Shown in pieces: positions 47,498 through 57,203 of a stretch of 64,000 bases of DNA. The stretch lies in NCBI RefSeq assembly GCF_002075085.1, contig NZ_LKAS01000001.1:124001-188000 (forward strand), read 5' to 3'. The stretch is from a bacterium endosymbiont of Pedicinus badii (lineage in GTDB: Bacteria; Pseudomonadota; Gammaproteobacteria; Enterobacterales; Enterobacteriaceae). The notes under the pieces were generated by a model. The model saw only the letters and a list, made by a program, of their open reading frames with translations, ran no database searches and was not told where the DNA came from. Numbering within the stretch: position 1 is the stretch's first letter; every line of letters starts with the position of its first letter. The position numbers were made by a program, and so were the translations under genes.

Positions 47498-47586
47498 CGG
47501 AGAGACAGGGATTCGAACCCTGGAAGAAGATTTATCTCCTTAACGATTTTCGAAATCGTTCCAATCAACCTCTCTGGCATCTCTCC
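47498..47586 (-). tRNA. tRNA-Ser (anticodon CGA)
   Basis: Reverse strand class II tRNA. Acceptor GGAGAGA/TCTCTCC, anticodon stem ACGAT/ATCGT around TTCGAAA, variable arm AAGGAGATAAATCTTCTT and T-arm CAGGGTTCGAATCCCTG. Discriminator G. It is convergent with the tRNA-Ser(GGA) 12 bases away. Confidence 0.95.
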
Positions 47587-47603
47587 TTATGCAATTTTTT
47601 TAT

Positions 47604-47633
47604 TTGACTAAACTGATATTTGTGTAGTAGAAT
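47604..47633 (+). promoter_or_regulatory. Promoter of tRNA-Asn
   Basis: TTGACT (47604-47609) and TAGAAT (47628-47633) are 18 bases apart; the tRNA begins 7 bases after the -10 box. Confidence 0.5.
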
Positions 47634-47640
47634 TAAGAAT

Positions 47641-47713
47641 TCCTCTGTAGTTCAGTTGGAAGAACGACGGACTGTTAATCCGTATGTCACTGGTTCGAAT
47701 CCAGTCAGAGGAG
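47641..47713 (+). tRNA. tRNA-Asn (anticodon GTT)
   Basis: Acceptor TCCTCTG/CAGAGGA, D-arm TAGTTCAGTTGG, anticodon stem CGGAC/ATCCG region around TGTTAA, T-arm CTGGTTCGAATCCAG, discriminator G. Close to E. coli tRNA-Asn. CCA is not encoded. Confidence 0.96.
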
Positions 47714-47722
47714 AATTAAAAC

Positions 47723-49117
47723 TTACCAAAAATCCGAAAAATATCCTTTTTTATCTGATCTTGTATATTTATGCAAACCAAAGTAATTTCTTTGCGCCTG
47801 AATTAAGTTTGTAGGTAATTTTTCGCTTCTTAAAATATCATAATAAGATAAAGAACTATAAAAACAAGGTACTGCTAGTCCAAATTTGGCACATAGAACT
47901 ACCGTATTTCTAAGATATTTTTGGTTTTCTATTAAAGTATTTAAGAATTTTTTAGAGTACAAAATTTCTTTTTTATTCATTTTTTTTAATTCTTTATAAA
48001 AAGATAAGAATTTTTCTAGTATTTTTGAGCGAATGATGCATCCAGAAAGAAAAATTTTTAAAACTTTCTCTATTTCAATGTTCCATCCATAAAATTTAGA
48101 AGCTTTTTGTAATAAAGAAAATCCTTGATGATACGAAATAATTGCAGAAACATAAAGACTCTTTTTCAAAGAATACAAAATACTTTTTTTATTTTTTTTA
48201 ATTTCTTTATTTGAAAATTTTGGTCCAAAATTTTCTTGCATAAGGTATTTATGAATTTTTCTGTTTTTTGATATATACCTAAAAAAAATAGCTTCCGAAG
48301 GAACGCTAAAAAATTCTTCTAAATCTAAAGCACTTTTACAAGCCCAAGATCCTGTTTTATTGTTATTTGCTCTTTCAGAAATCTTATCAATCAAATAAGA
48401 ATCTTTATTTTCTTTTTTTCGAAAAATATTAATGCATATCTCTATCAAATAGCTTTCTAATTCTCCTTTATTCCATTCAAAAAAAACTTTCGATATTTTT
48501 TTATTACTAAAAAACAGCATTCTTTTTAGAATTTCATAAGATTCTGCTATTAATTGCATAAATGCATACTCAATAGAATTATGTATCATTTTTATATAAT
48601 GACCTGTTCCTGCATATTTAAAATATCCTACGCATTTTTCTTCTTTATATTTTGCAGAAATTTTTTCTAGCATAAATCGAATATAATGATAAGAGGATTG
48701 ATTTCCATCAACCATAATAGAAGGACCGTATAAAGCTCCTAATTTTCCTCCAGAAATTCCAACTCCAAAAAAATTTATTCCTTTTTTTTTTAGATTTTTT
48801 TCTCTTCTAATACTATCAATGTAGTACGAATTACCTCCATCCATTATGATGTCTTTTTCTTCTAAGTAAGAAAGCAAAGAATTTATAATGCTATCTACTG
48901 GTTTACCGGAAGTCACGATTATTAATATAATTCTTGGTTTTTTTAAAGACTTTATAAATTCCTGTAGATTTAAATAAGGATATATATTTTTTTCTGAAAT
49001 ATTTTTCACTTTTTCTATAGATCTATTAAAAATAGCAGTCTTATATCCATTTCTTGCAAAATTTAAGGAAATGCTTTTTCCCATTATTCCCATTCCAATA
49101 ATACCAATATCATTCAT
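47723..49117 (-). CDS. gnd: 6-phosphogluconate dehydrogenase, decarboxylating
   Basis: 464 residues (E. coli 468). NADP-binding IGIIGMGIMGKSISLNFARNGY, GVGISGGKLGALYGPSIMVDG, and catalytic Lys/Asn in GTGHYIKMIHNSIEY are intact. It makes ribulose-5-phosphate and NADPH after Zwf. The dcd gene upstream is 16 bases away, on the same strand, as in the E. coli region. Confidence 0.96.
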   Translation of the reverse strand: MNDIGIIGMGIMGKSISLNFARNGYKTAIFNRSIEKVKNISEKNIYPYLNLQEFIKSLKKPRIILIIVTSGKPVDSIINSLLSYLEEKDIIMDGGNSYYIDSIRREKNLKKKGINFFGVGISGGKLGALYGPSIMVDGNQSSYHYIRFMLEKISAKYKEEKCVGYFKYAGTGHYIKMIHNSIEYAFMQLIAESYEILKRMLFFSNKKISKVFFEWNKGELESYLIEICINIFRKKENKDSYLIDKISERANNNKTGSWACKSALDLEEFFSVPSEAIFFRYISKNRKIHKYLMQENFGPKFSNKEIKKNKKSILYSLKKSLYVSAIISYHQGFSLLQKASKFYGWNIEIEKVLKIFLSGCIIRSKILEKFLSFYKELKKMNKKEILYSKKFLNTLIENQKYLRNTVVLCAKFGLAVPCFYSSLSYYDILRSEKLPTNLIQAQRNYFGLHKYTRSDKKGYFSDFW

Positions 49118-49133
49118 AAAATTTTCTCATTTA

Positions 49134-49724
49134 TTAAAAAGTATCTTTATTAATTTTACTAATTAGTGTACTACTTTGATTTTTATACTTAGCATTTTTC
49201 TTAATATTATAGGGTCTAACTGAATTCTCATTTAGTAAAGAAAAAAACACAGAACCTATTATTATTCCTTTTTTAAGTGCTATAGGCAATTCTCCTAAGT
49301 TATATAGTTCTAAAACTATTTTTCCATTCCATCCTGGATCGATAAATTGTGCTGTTGCATGCACAATTAGTCCAATTCTAGCTAAAGAAGATCTTCCATT
49401 AAAAAATCCCAATAAATTTTCTGGTAAAGAAAGTGTTTCTGTAGTTGTAGCTAAAACTAAATTTTTTGGATGCAAAAAAAATTTTTTATTATTTTTTATT
49501 ATAATCTCTTTACTCATGGTTTCTTTTAAATGAGTATAATTTTTTTTGTTTCGTACTGTACAATCTATAAATCCTGTTTTATAAGATTTTGAAAATATTC
49601 TAAAACGATTGTCTAAAGTTAAATCTAGTGAAGCTCCGTTTATTCTATTTTTAGAAACTTTAGGGAAAATTAGTATTTTTTTATTTTCAATCCATTTTTC
49701 TATTTCTTTATCGCATAAAAACAT
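49134..49724 (-). CDS. dcd: dCTP deaminase
   Basis: 196 residues (E. coli 193). NGASLDLTLDNRFRIF at the N-terminal part, GRSSLARIGLIVHATAQFIDPGWNGKIVLELYN with the catalytic Glu, typical of the trimeric dUTPase/Dcd fold. It deaminates dCTP to dUTP, the main route to dTTP in enterobacteria, and cooperates with nrdAB at 57204-60650. It probably forms a transcription unit with gnd. Confidence 0.95.
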   Translation of the reverse strand: MFLCDKEIEKWIENKKILIFPKVSKNRINGASLDLTLDNRFRIFSKSYKTGFIDCTVRNKKNYTHLKETMSKEIIIKNNKKFFLHPKNLVLATTTETLSLPENLLGFFNGRSSLARIGLIVHATAQFIDPGWNGKIVLELYNLGELPIALKKGIIIGSVFFSLLNENSVRPYNIKKNAKYKNQSSTLISKINKDTF

Positions 49725-49798
49725 CTTAATTATAATAGTATTTTATTTATGATTTATTATAAAATAGTCTATTAGAAATATTATAAAATAAATATAGC

Positions 49799-51424
49799 AT
49801 GAAAAGAAAAAATAATAAAAAAATATTAGTTACTTGTGCTCTTCCATACATAAATGGACCTATACATTTAGGACACATTTTAGAACATGTACAAGCAGAT
49901 ATTTGGGTGAGATTTCAAAAAATGATTGGAAAAAAGATATATTTTATTTGTGCAGAAGATACTCATGGAACTGCTACTTTAATAAATTCAAAAAAACTGA
50001 ATATTTCTCCTGAAAATTTAATAAAAAAAGTACATATAGAACATAAAAAGGACCTTTTGAATTTCGATATTAAATACGATCATTTTTGTTCTTCAAATAG
50101 TTTAGAAAATAAAAAATTTGTAGTATCTGTATATAAAAAATTACTAAAAAGTGATCTTATTTATTCAAAAATGGTACTTCAACTTTATGATAAAAAAGAA
50201 AAAATTTTTTTATCTGATAGATTTATAACTGGAACTTGTCCAAAATGCTTTACAAATAATCAAAATGGAGATAATTGTGAATTTTGTGGAGAACATTACG
50301 AAGCTGTTGACTTAATTAACCCTATTTCAAAAATTTCTAATACTGTTCCAATAAAAAAAAAGTCTAAGCACTATTTTTTAGACCTTTCAAAAATTAAAAA
50401 AAATCTTATAAATTCTATAAAATCAATAGAATTAGAAGAAAGTATTTTTTTAAAATTAATTGAATGGTTCCCAAAAAAACTGAAATCTTGGAATATTTCT
50501 AGAAATAGCCCATATTTTGGTTTTAGAATTCCAAACTCTAAAAAGTACTTTTATGTTTGGTTTGATGCTTTAATCACTTATATAAGCGCTTTTAAAATTT
50601 TTTGTAAGTCTAAAAAAAATTTAAAATTTGAAAAATTTTGGAAAAGAAAATACAAATACGATACCATGTTATTTCATTTTATAGGAAAGGATATCATATA
50701 TTTTCACGGAATATTTTGGATAGCTATTTTAAATAGCATAAATTTTAGGATTCCAAATGCTATTTTTGTTCATGGACATCTAAAAATTAATGGAAAAAAA
50801 ATGTCAAAATCTAAGAATAACTTTATTACTGTTAAAAAATATCTGCAATTTTTAGATTCTGATTATATCAGATACTATTTTGCTTCAAAATTATCGAATA
50901 AATTTGATGACATTAATTTAGAAATTTTAGATTTTAGAAACAAAGTAAATTCTGATTTAGTTAATAAAATAGCAAATTTAGCTTCTAGATGTGAAAAAAT
51001 TATACAGAAAGAATTTTCTGGATTTTTATCTAAAAAAATAGATAGCAAACAATTAGGAGAATTTTTATATCAGAAAAATATGATAGAAAATTTTTTTATT
51101 AGCAGAAGAAATGATCTAGCCGTAAGAGCAATTATTAAGTTGGCAAGAAAAGCTAATCATTATATAGATAAAATGACACCTTGGAAAATAAAAAATAAGG
51201 AAAAAATGCACAATGTTTGTTCTACTGGAATAAATATGTATAAAATAATTGTAACTTATTTATCTCCTATAGTTCCAAAATTAGCAAAAAAATCTTCTGA
51301 ATTTCTAAATTTTTCAATAAATTGGAATAATATAGACTTTATTCTTATTTCACATAAAATTAAAAAATTCAAAAAAATTTTAAAAAGAATTTCTTTAGAA
51401 GAAATAAAAAACATAATCATATAA
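49799..51424 (+). CDS. metG: Methionyl-tRNA synthetase, short form
   Basis: 541 residues against 677 in E. coli: the C-terminal dimerising tRNA-binding domain is missing, as in other reduced genomes. HIGH-type motif HLGH at 23-26, zinc knuckle Cys147, Cys150, Cys160 and Cys163, and KMSKS at 334-338 are intact. The truncated E. coli enzyme is an active monomer, so this should suffice. The stop is 12 bases from convergent folE. Confidence 0.96.
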   Translation: MKRKNNKKILVTCALPYINGPIHLGHILEHVQADIWVRFQKMIGKKIYFICAEDTHGTATLINSKKLNISPENLIKKVHIEHKKDLLNFDIKYDHFCSSNSLENKKFVVSVYKKLLKSDLIYSKMVLQLYDKKEKIFLSDRFITGTCPKCFTNNQNGDNCEFCGEHYEAVDLINPISKISNTVPIKKKSKHYFLDLSKIKKNLINSIKSIELEESIFLKLIEWFPKKLKSWNISRNSPYFGFRIPNSKKYFYVWFDALITYISAFKIFCKSKKNLKFEKFWKRKYKYDTMLFHFIGKDIIYFHGIFWIAILNSINFRIPNAIFVHGHLKINGKKMSKSKNNFITVKKYLQFLDSDYIRYYFASKLSNKFDDINLEILDFRNKVNSDLVNKIANLASRCEKIIQKEFSGFLSKKIDSKQLGEFLYQKNMIENFFISRRNDLAVRAIIKLARKANHYIDKMTPWKIKNKEKMHNVCSTGINMYKIIVTYLSPIVPKLAKKSSEFLNFSINWNNIDFILISHKIKKFKKILKRISLEEIKNIII

Positions 51425-51436
51425 AAATATAAGAAA

Positions 51437-52093
51437 TTAATAAAATTTTACATTTATAAATTTATAAAATTCTTTTTTTATAGAATAGCTTTTCTCAAAT
51501 TTTCCACAAAAATTTGAAGTAATTACATAATTTTTTTGATTTTCCATTTTTCTTATTTGTGCGCAAAAATGTTTAGCCTGAATTAATACTGCTACATCCT
51601 CTATTTGTAATAGAGTCTGTAAGCAAATAGCAATTTGTTTAGTCATTCTTTCTTGAATTTGAGGTCTTTTTGCAAAAAAATTGACAATTTTATTTACTGT
51701 AGAAATACCTAAAATTTTTCTATTTGGAAAATATGCAATGAATGCTTTTCCTTCTGTTATTAAAAAATGATGTTCACAAAAGCTAGTAAAAGAAATATTA
51801 AAGATTTTTATCATCTCTTCAACTTGAATAGTATTTTTTATAAAACTAATTTTTGGAAAATTTTCATAATATAATCCAGAAAATATTTCTTTAATCAACA
51901 TACTAGAAATTCTTTTAGGAGTATCAATAATATTTGAATTTTTGCTATCTAAATTAAGATAAATGAGAATTTTTTCTATACAATTTTGTATTTTTTTTTG
52001 TGACTTTAAAAAGTTAGTCTTTTTTTTTAAGATTGGATTTTCTAATTTTTTTTTTACAAGTATATTTTTTATTTTTTTTATTATGCTATTCAT
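51437..52093 (-). CDS. folE: GTP cyclohydrolase I
   Basis: 218 residues (E. coli 222). Zinc/catalytic motif FTSFCEHHFLITEGKAFIAY and the second motif KRPQIQERMTKQIA with the later Cys in AKHFCAQIRKM. It makes dihydroneopterin triphosphate, the start of folate synthesis, which joins the p-aminobenzoate branch from pabB at 26546. The N-terminal 40 residues are poorly conserved. Confidence 0.95.
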   Translation of the reverse strand: MNSIIKKIKNILVKKKLENPILKKKTNFLKSQKKIQNCIEKILIYLNLDSKNSNIIDTPKRISSMLIKEIFSGLYYENFPKISFIKNTIQVEEMIKIFNISFTSFCEHHFLITEGKAFIAYFPNRKILGISTVNKIVNFFAKRPQIQERMTKQIAICLQTLLQIEDVAVLIQAKHFCAQIRKMENQKNYVITSNFCGKFEKSYSIKKEFYKFINVKFY

Positions 52094-52127
52094 AGTTTTC
52101 TCATTTGTATAAATAAATTTTTTGAAT

Positions 52128-52155
52128 TTGATTTTCTTAAAAAAGATTTTATAAT
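52128..52155 (+). promoter_or_regulatory. Promoter of rplY
   Basis: TTGATT (52128-52133), 16 bases, TATAAT (52150-52155). Start near 52162, about 38 bases before the rplY ATG at 52200. Confidence 0.6.
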
Positions 52156-52199
52156 GAACATTTTAAAAGAAATGAAAATTGTAAATATTGGTAAATATT

Positions 52200-52487
52200 A
52201 TGTTAACTATACAGGCAAAAATTAGAAAATTGTTAGGAAAATTGAATAGTAAGAAAATAAGAAAAGACAATTTAATTCCAGCTGTTTTGTACGAAAAAAA
52301 TAAAAAATCCATTTCTGTATTTCTAAAAAATAAAGATATTATAAATGCCAAAAAAAAAGAAAATTTCTATAAAAACACTATAAATTTGTATATTGAAAAT
52401 ACTGTAAGAAAAGTAAAAATTCAGTATATACAATGGCATCCTTTTAAAGAAAAAATCATGCATATAGAATTCAAAATTATAAAATAA
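52200..52487 (+). CDS. rplY: Ribosomal protein L25
   Basis: 95 residues from ATG 52200 (MLTIQAKIRKLLGKLNSKKI), matching E. coli L25 (94 residues, [20 protein letters not shown]). A TTG four codons upstream is in frame but not supported. The end reads IQWHPFKEKIMHIEFKII, like QRHPYKPKLQHIDFVRA. It binds 5S rRNA in the large ribosomal subunit. Confidence 0.95.
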   Translation: MLTIQAKIRKLLGKLNSKKIRKDNLIPAVLYEKNKKSISVFLKNKDIINAKKKENFYKNTINLYIENTVRKVKIQYIQWHPFKEKIMHIEFKIIK

Positions 52488-52520
52488 AAGTTATCACAAA
52501 TAATATGTGATAACTTTTTA
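52486..52520. terminator. Rho-independent terminator between rplY and the porin gene
   Basis: AAAAGTTATCACA (52486-52498) pairs with TGTGATAACTTTT (52506-52518) around a 7-base loop. It starts inside the last rplY bases and lies between convergent genes; the A and T flanks fit use on both strands. Confidence 0.88.
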
Positions 52521-52530
52521 AAATTAAAAA

Positions 52531-53664
52531 TTAAAAGCTGTACTTGATACCGATTGAAAATTTATTATCTTTATTAATATCTAATAAATTAGATTTAATT
52601 TTTTCTTCAGCATCTTTTTTATTTTTTTTCAAAAGATTTATTTTACAGTCGAAAAATGTAGAAACATTCTTATTAAAATTGTATTTAGCACATAGTTCTA
52701 AATATTTTTCTATAAAATGGTTATGAATTTTAGCTTTTTTATCATACAAGCTAGATTGCGAATATCCTATAGAAGGACAAAATCCAAAACCAAAATTATA
52801 CTGTGCAACTAATTCAATATTTTTAATTTTTTCTGGAAATCCAAATAAATTTTCTTTTTTTTCATCTTCATCAAAGTCACCAAATGTAGACATATTTCTA
52901 GTTTCTTTGTATAAAGCAGATAAGTATAGAGAATTTATATCGTACTTAATTCCTAAAGCATAGGATTGCGCATTTTTTTTAGAATCTCCTAAATACTTTT
53001 CATATTCTGATAAACTTTTTTGAAGTTTTGTTTTTTTATGATTTGTATAAGAAGCACCTGTAGAAATTCCATTATCAAAATCGTAGTATACTAAAGTTCC
53101 AAATCCTTGACCATTCTCTACTTTAGGATCTTTTATATCTGATTTAGTAACATTTTTTCCTTGGTATTGTAAAACAAAATTTAATCCATTAACATTACCA
53201 AAAAAATTTTTATTTCTGTATGTTAGTACGCTATTTGCTTTATGTGATAAAAAATTATCTGGAAAAACAGTATTATTTTCTAATATAGAACTTGTCCAAC
53301 TATTAATTTCGTATAAAACACCATAATTTCTACCATAATCTATAGAACCCATTTCACCAAAATCTACTCCGATAAATCCTAAGCCAAGATTATTAGTGGT
53401 TTTTTGATCTTGTCTAATTTTTATTTTGCTTTCTATCTTAAAAAATCCGTAAATTTGATCTGATATCTGAGTTTCACCTTTTACTCCGTATTCTATAAAA
53501 GATTTATCTCCTTTATTTAAAAAACTATCTGATACAACATTTTTTACTTCCATTTTTCCATAAACATCTATTTTATTACCTTCTTTATTATATATTCTCA
53601 TTGCTTGCAATTGACTAGAAAATATAATTAAGAAAGTTGCAAAAAAATAATAACTCCATTTCAT
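52531..53664 (-). CDS. ompC: OmpC/OmpF-type outer membrane porin
   Basis: 377 residues. Signal peptide 1-21 (cut after LQA), then RIYNKEGNKIDVYGKMEV like E. coli mature porin, VDFGEMGSIDYGRNYGVLYEINSWTS, YRNKNFFGNVNGLNF, and a terminal Phe (GIKYSF) for Bam-dependent insertion. It forms a 16-strand trimeric diffusion pore. The constriction-loop PEFGG of enterobacterial porins is replaced by LENN-type sequence, so pore selectivity may differ. Position beside gyrA fits ompC rather than ompF. Confidence 0.92.
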   Translation of the reverse strand: MKWSYYFFATFLIIFSSQLQAMRIYNKEGNKIDVYGKMEVKNVVSDSFLNKGDKSFIEYGVKGETQISDQIYGFFKIESKIKIRQDQKTTNNLGLGFIGVDFGEMGSIDYGRNYGVLYEINSWTSSILENNTVFPDNFLSHKANSVLTYRNKNFFGNVNGLNFVLQYQGKNVTKSDIKDPKVENGQGFGTLVYYDFDNGISTGASYTNHKKTKLQKSLSEYEKYLGDSKKNAQSYALGIKYDINSLYLSALYKETRNMSTFGDFDEDEKKENLFGFPEKIKNIELVAQYNFGFGFCPSIGYSQSSLYDKKAKIHNHFIEKYLELCAKYNFNKNVSTFFDCKINLLKKNKKDAEEKIKSNLLDINKDNKFSIGIKYSF

Positions 53665-53806
53665 TTTGAGCCTCTAATAGTATTTAATTACTAGAATTTA
53701 GAAAACTGTTTTAAATTTTTTTAAGAAAAGACGATTTTATTTGAAATAAAATAATACTAAATGAATAAAATTATTTCAAGTAAACTAAAAAAAATCTAAA
53801 TAATAT

Positions 53807-56296
53807 TTAATCAATTGTTCTTTGCAAATCTACAACTTTTTCTTTTTTATTTTTTCTTATTAAAAGAACACCTTTTGTATTTCTTTTTATCAAACTTACT
53901 TCAGATACTCGAATTCTAACTATCTTCCCAGAATTTGTAATTATCATTACTTGATCATTAGAATCAACTTGTACTGCTTTAACTACTTTTCCGTTTCTTA
54001 AATCTGTTTTAATAGAAACAACTCCTTGTGTAGCTCTAGATTTTACAGGATATTCTTCTGTTTTTGTACGTTTTCCATATCCATTTTGTGTGACAGTTAA
54101 AATATCTCCTTTCTGTTTAGGAATAATTAAAGAAACTACTTTATCTTCTTTAGATAGATTTATCCCTATTACACCTCTAGCATTTCTTCCTGTGCTTCTA
54201 ACTTGTTTTTCCTGAAATCTTACTACTTTACCTTTAGAAGAAAATAACATAATTTCTTTATTACCATCTGTTATGTCTACTCCTATTAATTGATCATTCT
54301 TATCTAGATTAATTGCAATAATTCCTTTTTCTCTTGGTCTACTAAATGAATTTAAAGAAGTTTTTTTTATAATTCCTTTAGATGTTGCCATAACAACATA
54401 ATTAGAAAAATTATACTTTTTAATTGATAATATTGCAGTTATTCTTTCTTTTTCTTGTAATGGTAGTATATTTACAATAGGTTTTCCTTTTGATCCCCTC
54501 TTTGCCTCAGGAAGTTGATAAACATGCATCCAATATATTTTTCCTTGACTAGAAAAAAGTAAAATTTTATCGTGAGTATTTGCAATTAGTAAGCAATCTA
54601 TAAAATCTTTTTCTTTAATTTTTGTAGCAAATTTTCCTTTTCCTCCTCTATGTTGTGCTTGATAGTCTTTAAGAGGTTGATACTTTACGTATCCATGATA
54701 AGACAAAGTAATTACTACATTTTTTTTATTAATTAAGTCTTCTATACAAATAGAAGAAGAATTTTCTATAATTTTTGTTTTTCTAAAATCTTTGTATTCA
54801 TTTCTTATTTTTACTAGTTCTTTTTTAATAACTTTTACTAAAGTATTAGAGTTTTCTTTTATTTTTGTAAGATTTTTTATGTATTTTTCAGTTTTTTCGT
54901 ACTCTTGAAATACTTTATTAATTTCCAAATTTGTCAATTTTTGCAATTTTAAATTTAGTATTTCTTCAATTTGCTTTTTACTAAAATAATATTTTTCCTT
55001 ATTTTTAAACTCTCTTATATTTTTATACTTTTTATTTTTTAATGATTGATGAAGAATAAAAATTTCTTTTAAATTTTTTTTTGCTTCTTGAACATTAGAA
55101 GAATTTTTAATTATACTAATAATTTTTTCTAAATTTAGAACAGCTATAATAATACCTTGTAGAGTATGGAGTTTTTTTTTCTCTTTTTTTAGTTCAAAAA
55201 TTGTTTTTCTATAAACTACTTCTTTTCTGTGTTCTAAAAAAATAGAAAGAATTTTTTTTAGAGAAAGTAATTTTGGTTTTCCTTTATGTAAGGCAACCAT
55301 ATTAATACCAAAAGAAGTTTGCAATTGTGTCATAGAGTACAAATTATTTAGCACAATTTTTCCTATAAACCCTTTTTTAGTTTCTATCACAATTCGCATT
55401 CCTTCTCTATCAGATTCATCCCTAAAATTACTAATTCCTTCAATTTTTTTTTCTTTTACTAGAAAAGAGATTTTTTCTAATAGATTTGATTTATTTACTT
55501 GGTAAGGAATTTGAGAAATTATTATTTTCTCTCTTCCATTTTTTTTCTTTTCAATTTTTGCTTTTGCTCTTATTATAATTTTTCCTTTTCCAGTCTTGTA
55601 TGCTGTTTTTATACCAATTTTTCCATTTATTATAGCAGCTGTAGGAAAATCTGGTCCTTTAATATACTTCATAATTTTTTTTGTACTAATATTTTCATCT
55701 TCTATATATGCTAAACAAGCGTCGATAACTTCCGTAATATTGTGAGGAGGAATATTAGTAGCCATTCCCACAGCAATTCCAGAAGATCCGTTTATTAAAA
55801 GGTTAGGAATTTTATTAGGAAAAATTTCTGGAATTTTTTCTGATTCGTCATAATTCAAAGAAAAATTCACTGTATTTTTTTCTATATCTGATAGCATTTC
55901 TTGCGCAATTTTTGTCATACGAACTTCTGTATAACGCATAGCAGCAGCAGAATCTCCATCTATTGATCCAAAATTTCCTTGACCATCTATTAGAGTATAT
56001 CTTAAAGAAAAATTTTGAGCCATTCTTACTATTGTTTCGTAAACAGCAGAATCTCCATGAGGATGATACTTTCCTATTACGTCTCCTACTATTCTTGCAG
56101 ATTTTTTATAAGGTCTATTCCAAAAATTTTTTATTGTGTACATTGCATACAGTATTCTTCTATGTACTGGTTTTAATCCATCTCTGGCATCCGGAAGAGC
56201 TCTTCCTATAATTACAGACATTGCATAATTTAGGTAAGATTTTTTGAGTTCCTTTTCTATATTTACTAAAGTAATTTCCTTTGCAAAATCACTCAT
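53807..56296 (-). CDS. gyrA: DNA gyrase subunit A
   Basis: 829 residues (E. coli 875, shorter C-terminal tail). Catalytic Tyr122 in [11 protein letters not shown], the GyrA box QHRGGKG (usually QRRGGKG), and six C-terminal beta-pinwheel blades. In the quinolone region Ser83 is kept and position 87 is Glu, a conservative change from Asp. It cuts and passes DNA to add negative supercoils. It is divergent from ubiG as in E. coli. Confidence 0.97.
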   Translation of the reverse strand: MSDFAKEITLVNIEKELKKSYLNYAMSVIIGRALPDARDGLKPVHRRILYAMYTIKNFWNRPYKKSARIVGDVIGKYHPHGDSAVYETIVRMAQNFSLRYTLIDGQGNFGSIDGDSAAAMRYTEVRMTKIAQEMLSDIEKNTVNFSLNYDESEKIPEIFPNKIPNLLINGSSGIAVGMATNIPPHNITEVIDACLAYIEDENISTKKIMKYIKGPDFPTAAIINGKIGIKTAYKTGKGKIIIRAKAKIEKKKNGREKIIISQIPYQVNKSNLLEKISFLVKEKKIEGISNFRDESDREGMRIVIETKKGFIGKIVLNNLYSMTQLQTSFGINMVALHKGKPKLLSLKKILSIFLEHRKEVVYRKTIFELKKEKKKLHTLQGIIIAVLNLEKIISIIKNSSNVQEAKKNLKEIFILHQSLKNKKYKNIREFKNKEKYYFSKKQIEEILNLKLQKLTNLEINKVFQEYEKTEKYIKNLTKIKENSNTLVKVIKKELVKIRNEYKDFRKTKIIENSSSICIEDLINKKNVVITLSYHGYVKYQPLKDYQAQHRGGKGKFATKIKEKDFIDCLLIANTHDKILLFSSQGKIYWMHVYQLPEAKRGSKGKPIVNILPLQEKERITAILSIKKYNFSNYVVMATSKGIIKKTSLNSFSRPREKGIIAINLDKNDQLIGVDITDGNKEIMLFSSKGKVVRFQEKQVRSTGRNARGVIGINLSKEDKVVSLIIPKQKGDILTVTQNGYGKRTKTEEYPVKSRATQGVVSIKTDLRNGKVVKAVQVDSNDQVMIITNSGKIVRIRVSEVSLIKRNTKGVLLIRKNKKEKVVDLQRTID

Positions 56297-56404
56297 ACAT
56301 TTTCCTTTTTAAAAAACAAAATCTTTTATTAGATTTTAAAAAAGTATACCATTTTTTATATAAAAAAATATAATAAAAGTATTTAATAAAAATTTATAGA
56401 TAAA

Positions 56405-57100
56405 ATGCAAAAAAAAAATTACAAAAATGAATTTGATCTATTTCATAAAGATTGGTGGGAAAAAAACGGAATTTTTTCTTTTTTGCATAAAATGAACAAA
56501 ATTAGACTGAAATATATTTTACTAAAATCCAATGGAATATTTGCAAAAAAGATACTAGATATTGGATGCGGAGGGGGTATACTATCGGAGAGTATGGCAA
56601 AAATGGGGGCGATAGTAACAGGTGTAGATATTTCTAAAAAATCTATTTTGGAAGCTCAAAAACATGCAATGGAATATGGACTAGATATCAAGTATATTAA
56701 TTCCGATATATACAAATACAAAAATTTTTGTAAAAAAAAATACGATATCGTTACTTGTATGGAAATGTTAGAGCATGTAAAAAATCCTAAAAGTATTGTA
56801 CGTATTTGCTCTAAATTAGTTAAAAAAAATGGATCTGTATTTTTTTCTACGATTAATAGAAACTATAAGTCTCTTTTATATATCATATTTTTTGCAGAAT
56901 ATATTTTACAAATTATTCCAAAAAAAACACATCAATTCAAAAATTTTATACGTCCAAATGAATTACTACGATTTATTGATGAGACTAGATTACATGAAAT
57001 GGAAATATTAGGTATGAAATACAATTTTTTTAAAAAAAAATTCTATTTTTGTAATAGAATAGATACTAACTATATTTTACATACTAAAAAATTTAAATAA
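56405..57100 (+). CDS. ubiG: UbiG, ubiquinone biosynthesis O-methyltransferase
   Basis: 231 residues (E. coli 240). SAM-binding ILDIGCGGGILSESMAKMG and VTGVDISKKSI, then DIVTCMEMLEHVKNP and FFSTINRN. It carries out two O-methylations in ubiquinone synthesis. This fits the retained NADH dehydrogenase genes (nuoLMN) at the right edge, which need a quinone acceptor. The membrane-binding insertion near 160-180 is kept. Confidence 0.95.
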   Translation: MQKKNYKNEFDLFHKDWWEKNGIFSFLHKMNKIRLKYILLKSNGIFAKKILDIGCGGGILSESMAKMGAIVTGVDISKKSILEAQKHAMEYGLDIKYINSDIYKYKNFCKKKYDIVTCMEMLEHVKNPKSIVRICSKLVKKNGSVFFSTINRNYKSLLYIIFFAEYILQIIPKKTHQFKNFIRPNELLRFIDETRLHEMEILGMKYNFFKKKFYFCNRIDTNYILHTKKFK

Positions 57101-57203
57101 AGTATCATCTGTATTTCAAAAACTGTTCCATTTCTTAAAATTTCTGTATCTAAAAAATTAATTTAATTAAAGATAAAATTGTATTGTAAAGGTAAGAATT
57201 TAA

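Noticed and set aside
47399-47611. Open frames across the tRNA cluster
   Set aside because: They translate tRNA-Ser and tRNA-Asn genes and are not proteins.
53665-53806. micF-type antisense RNA upstream of the porin
   Set aside because: No stable stem-loop with T tract and no complementarity to the porin start could be recognised.
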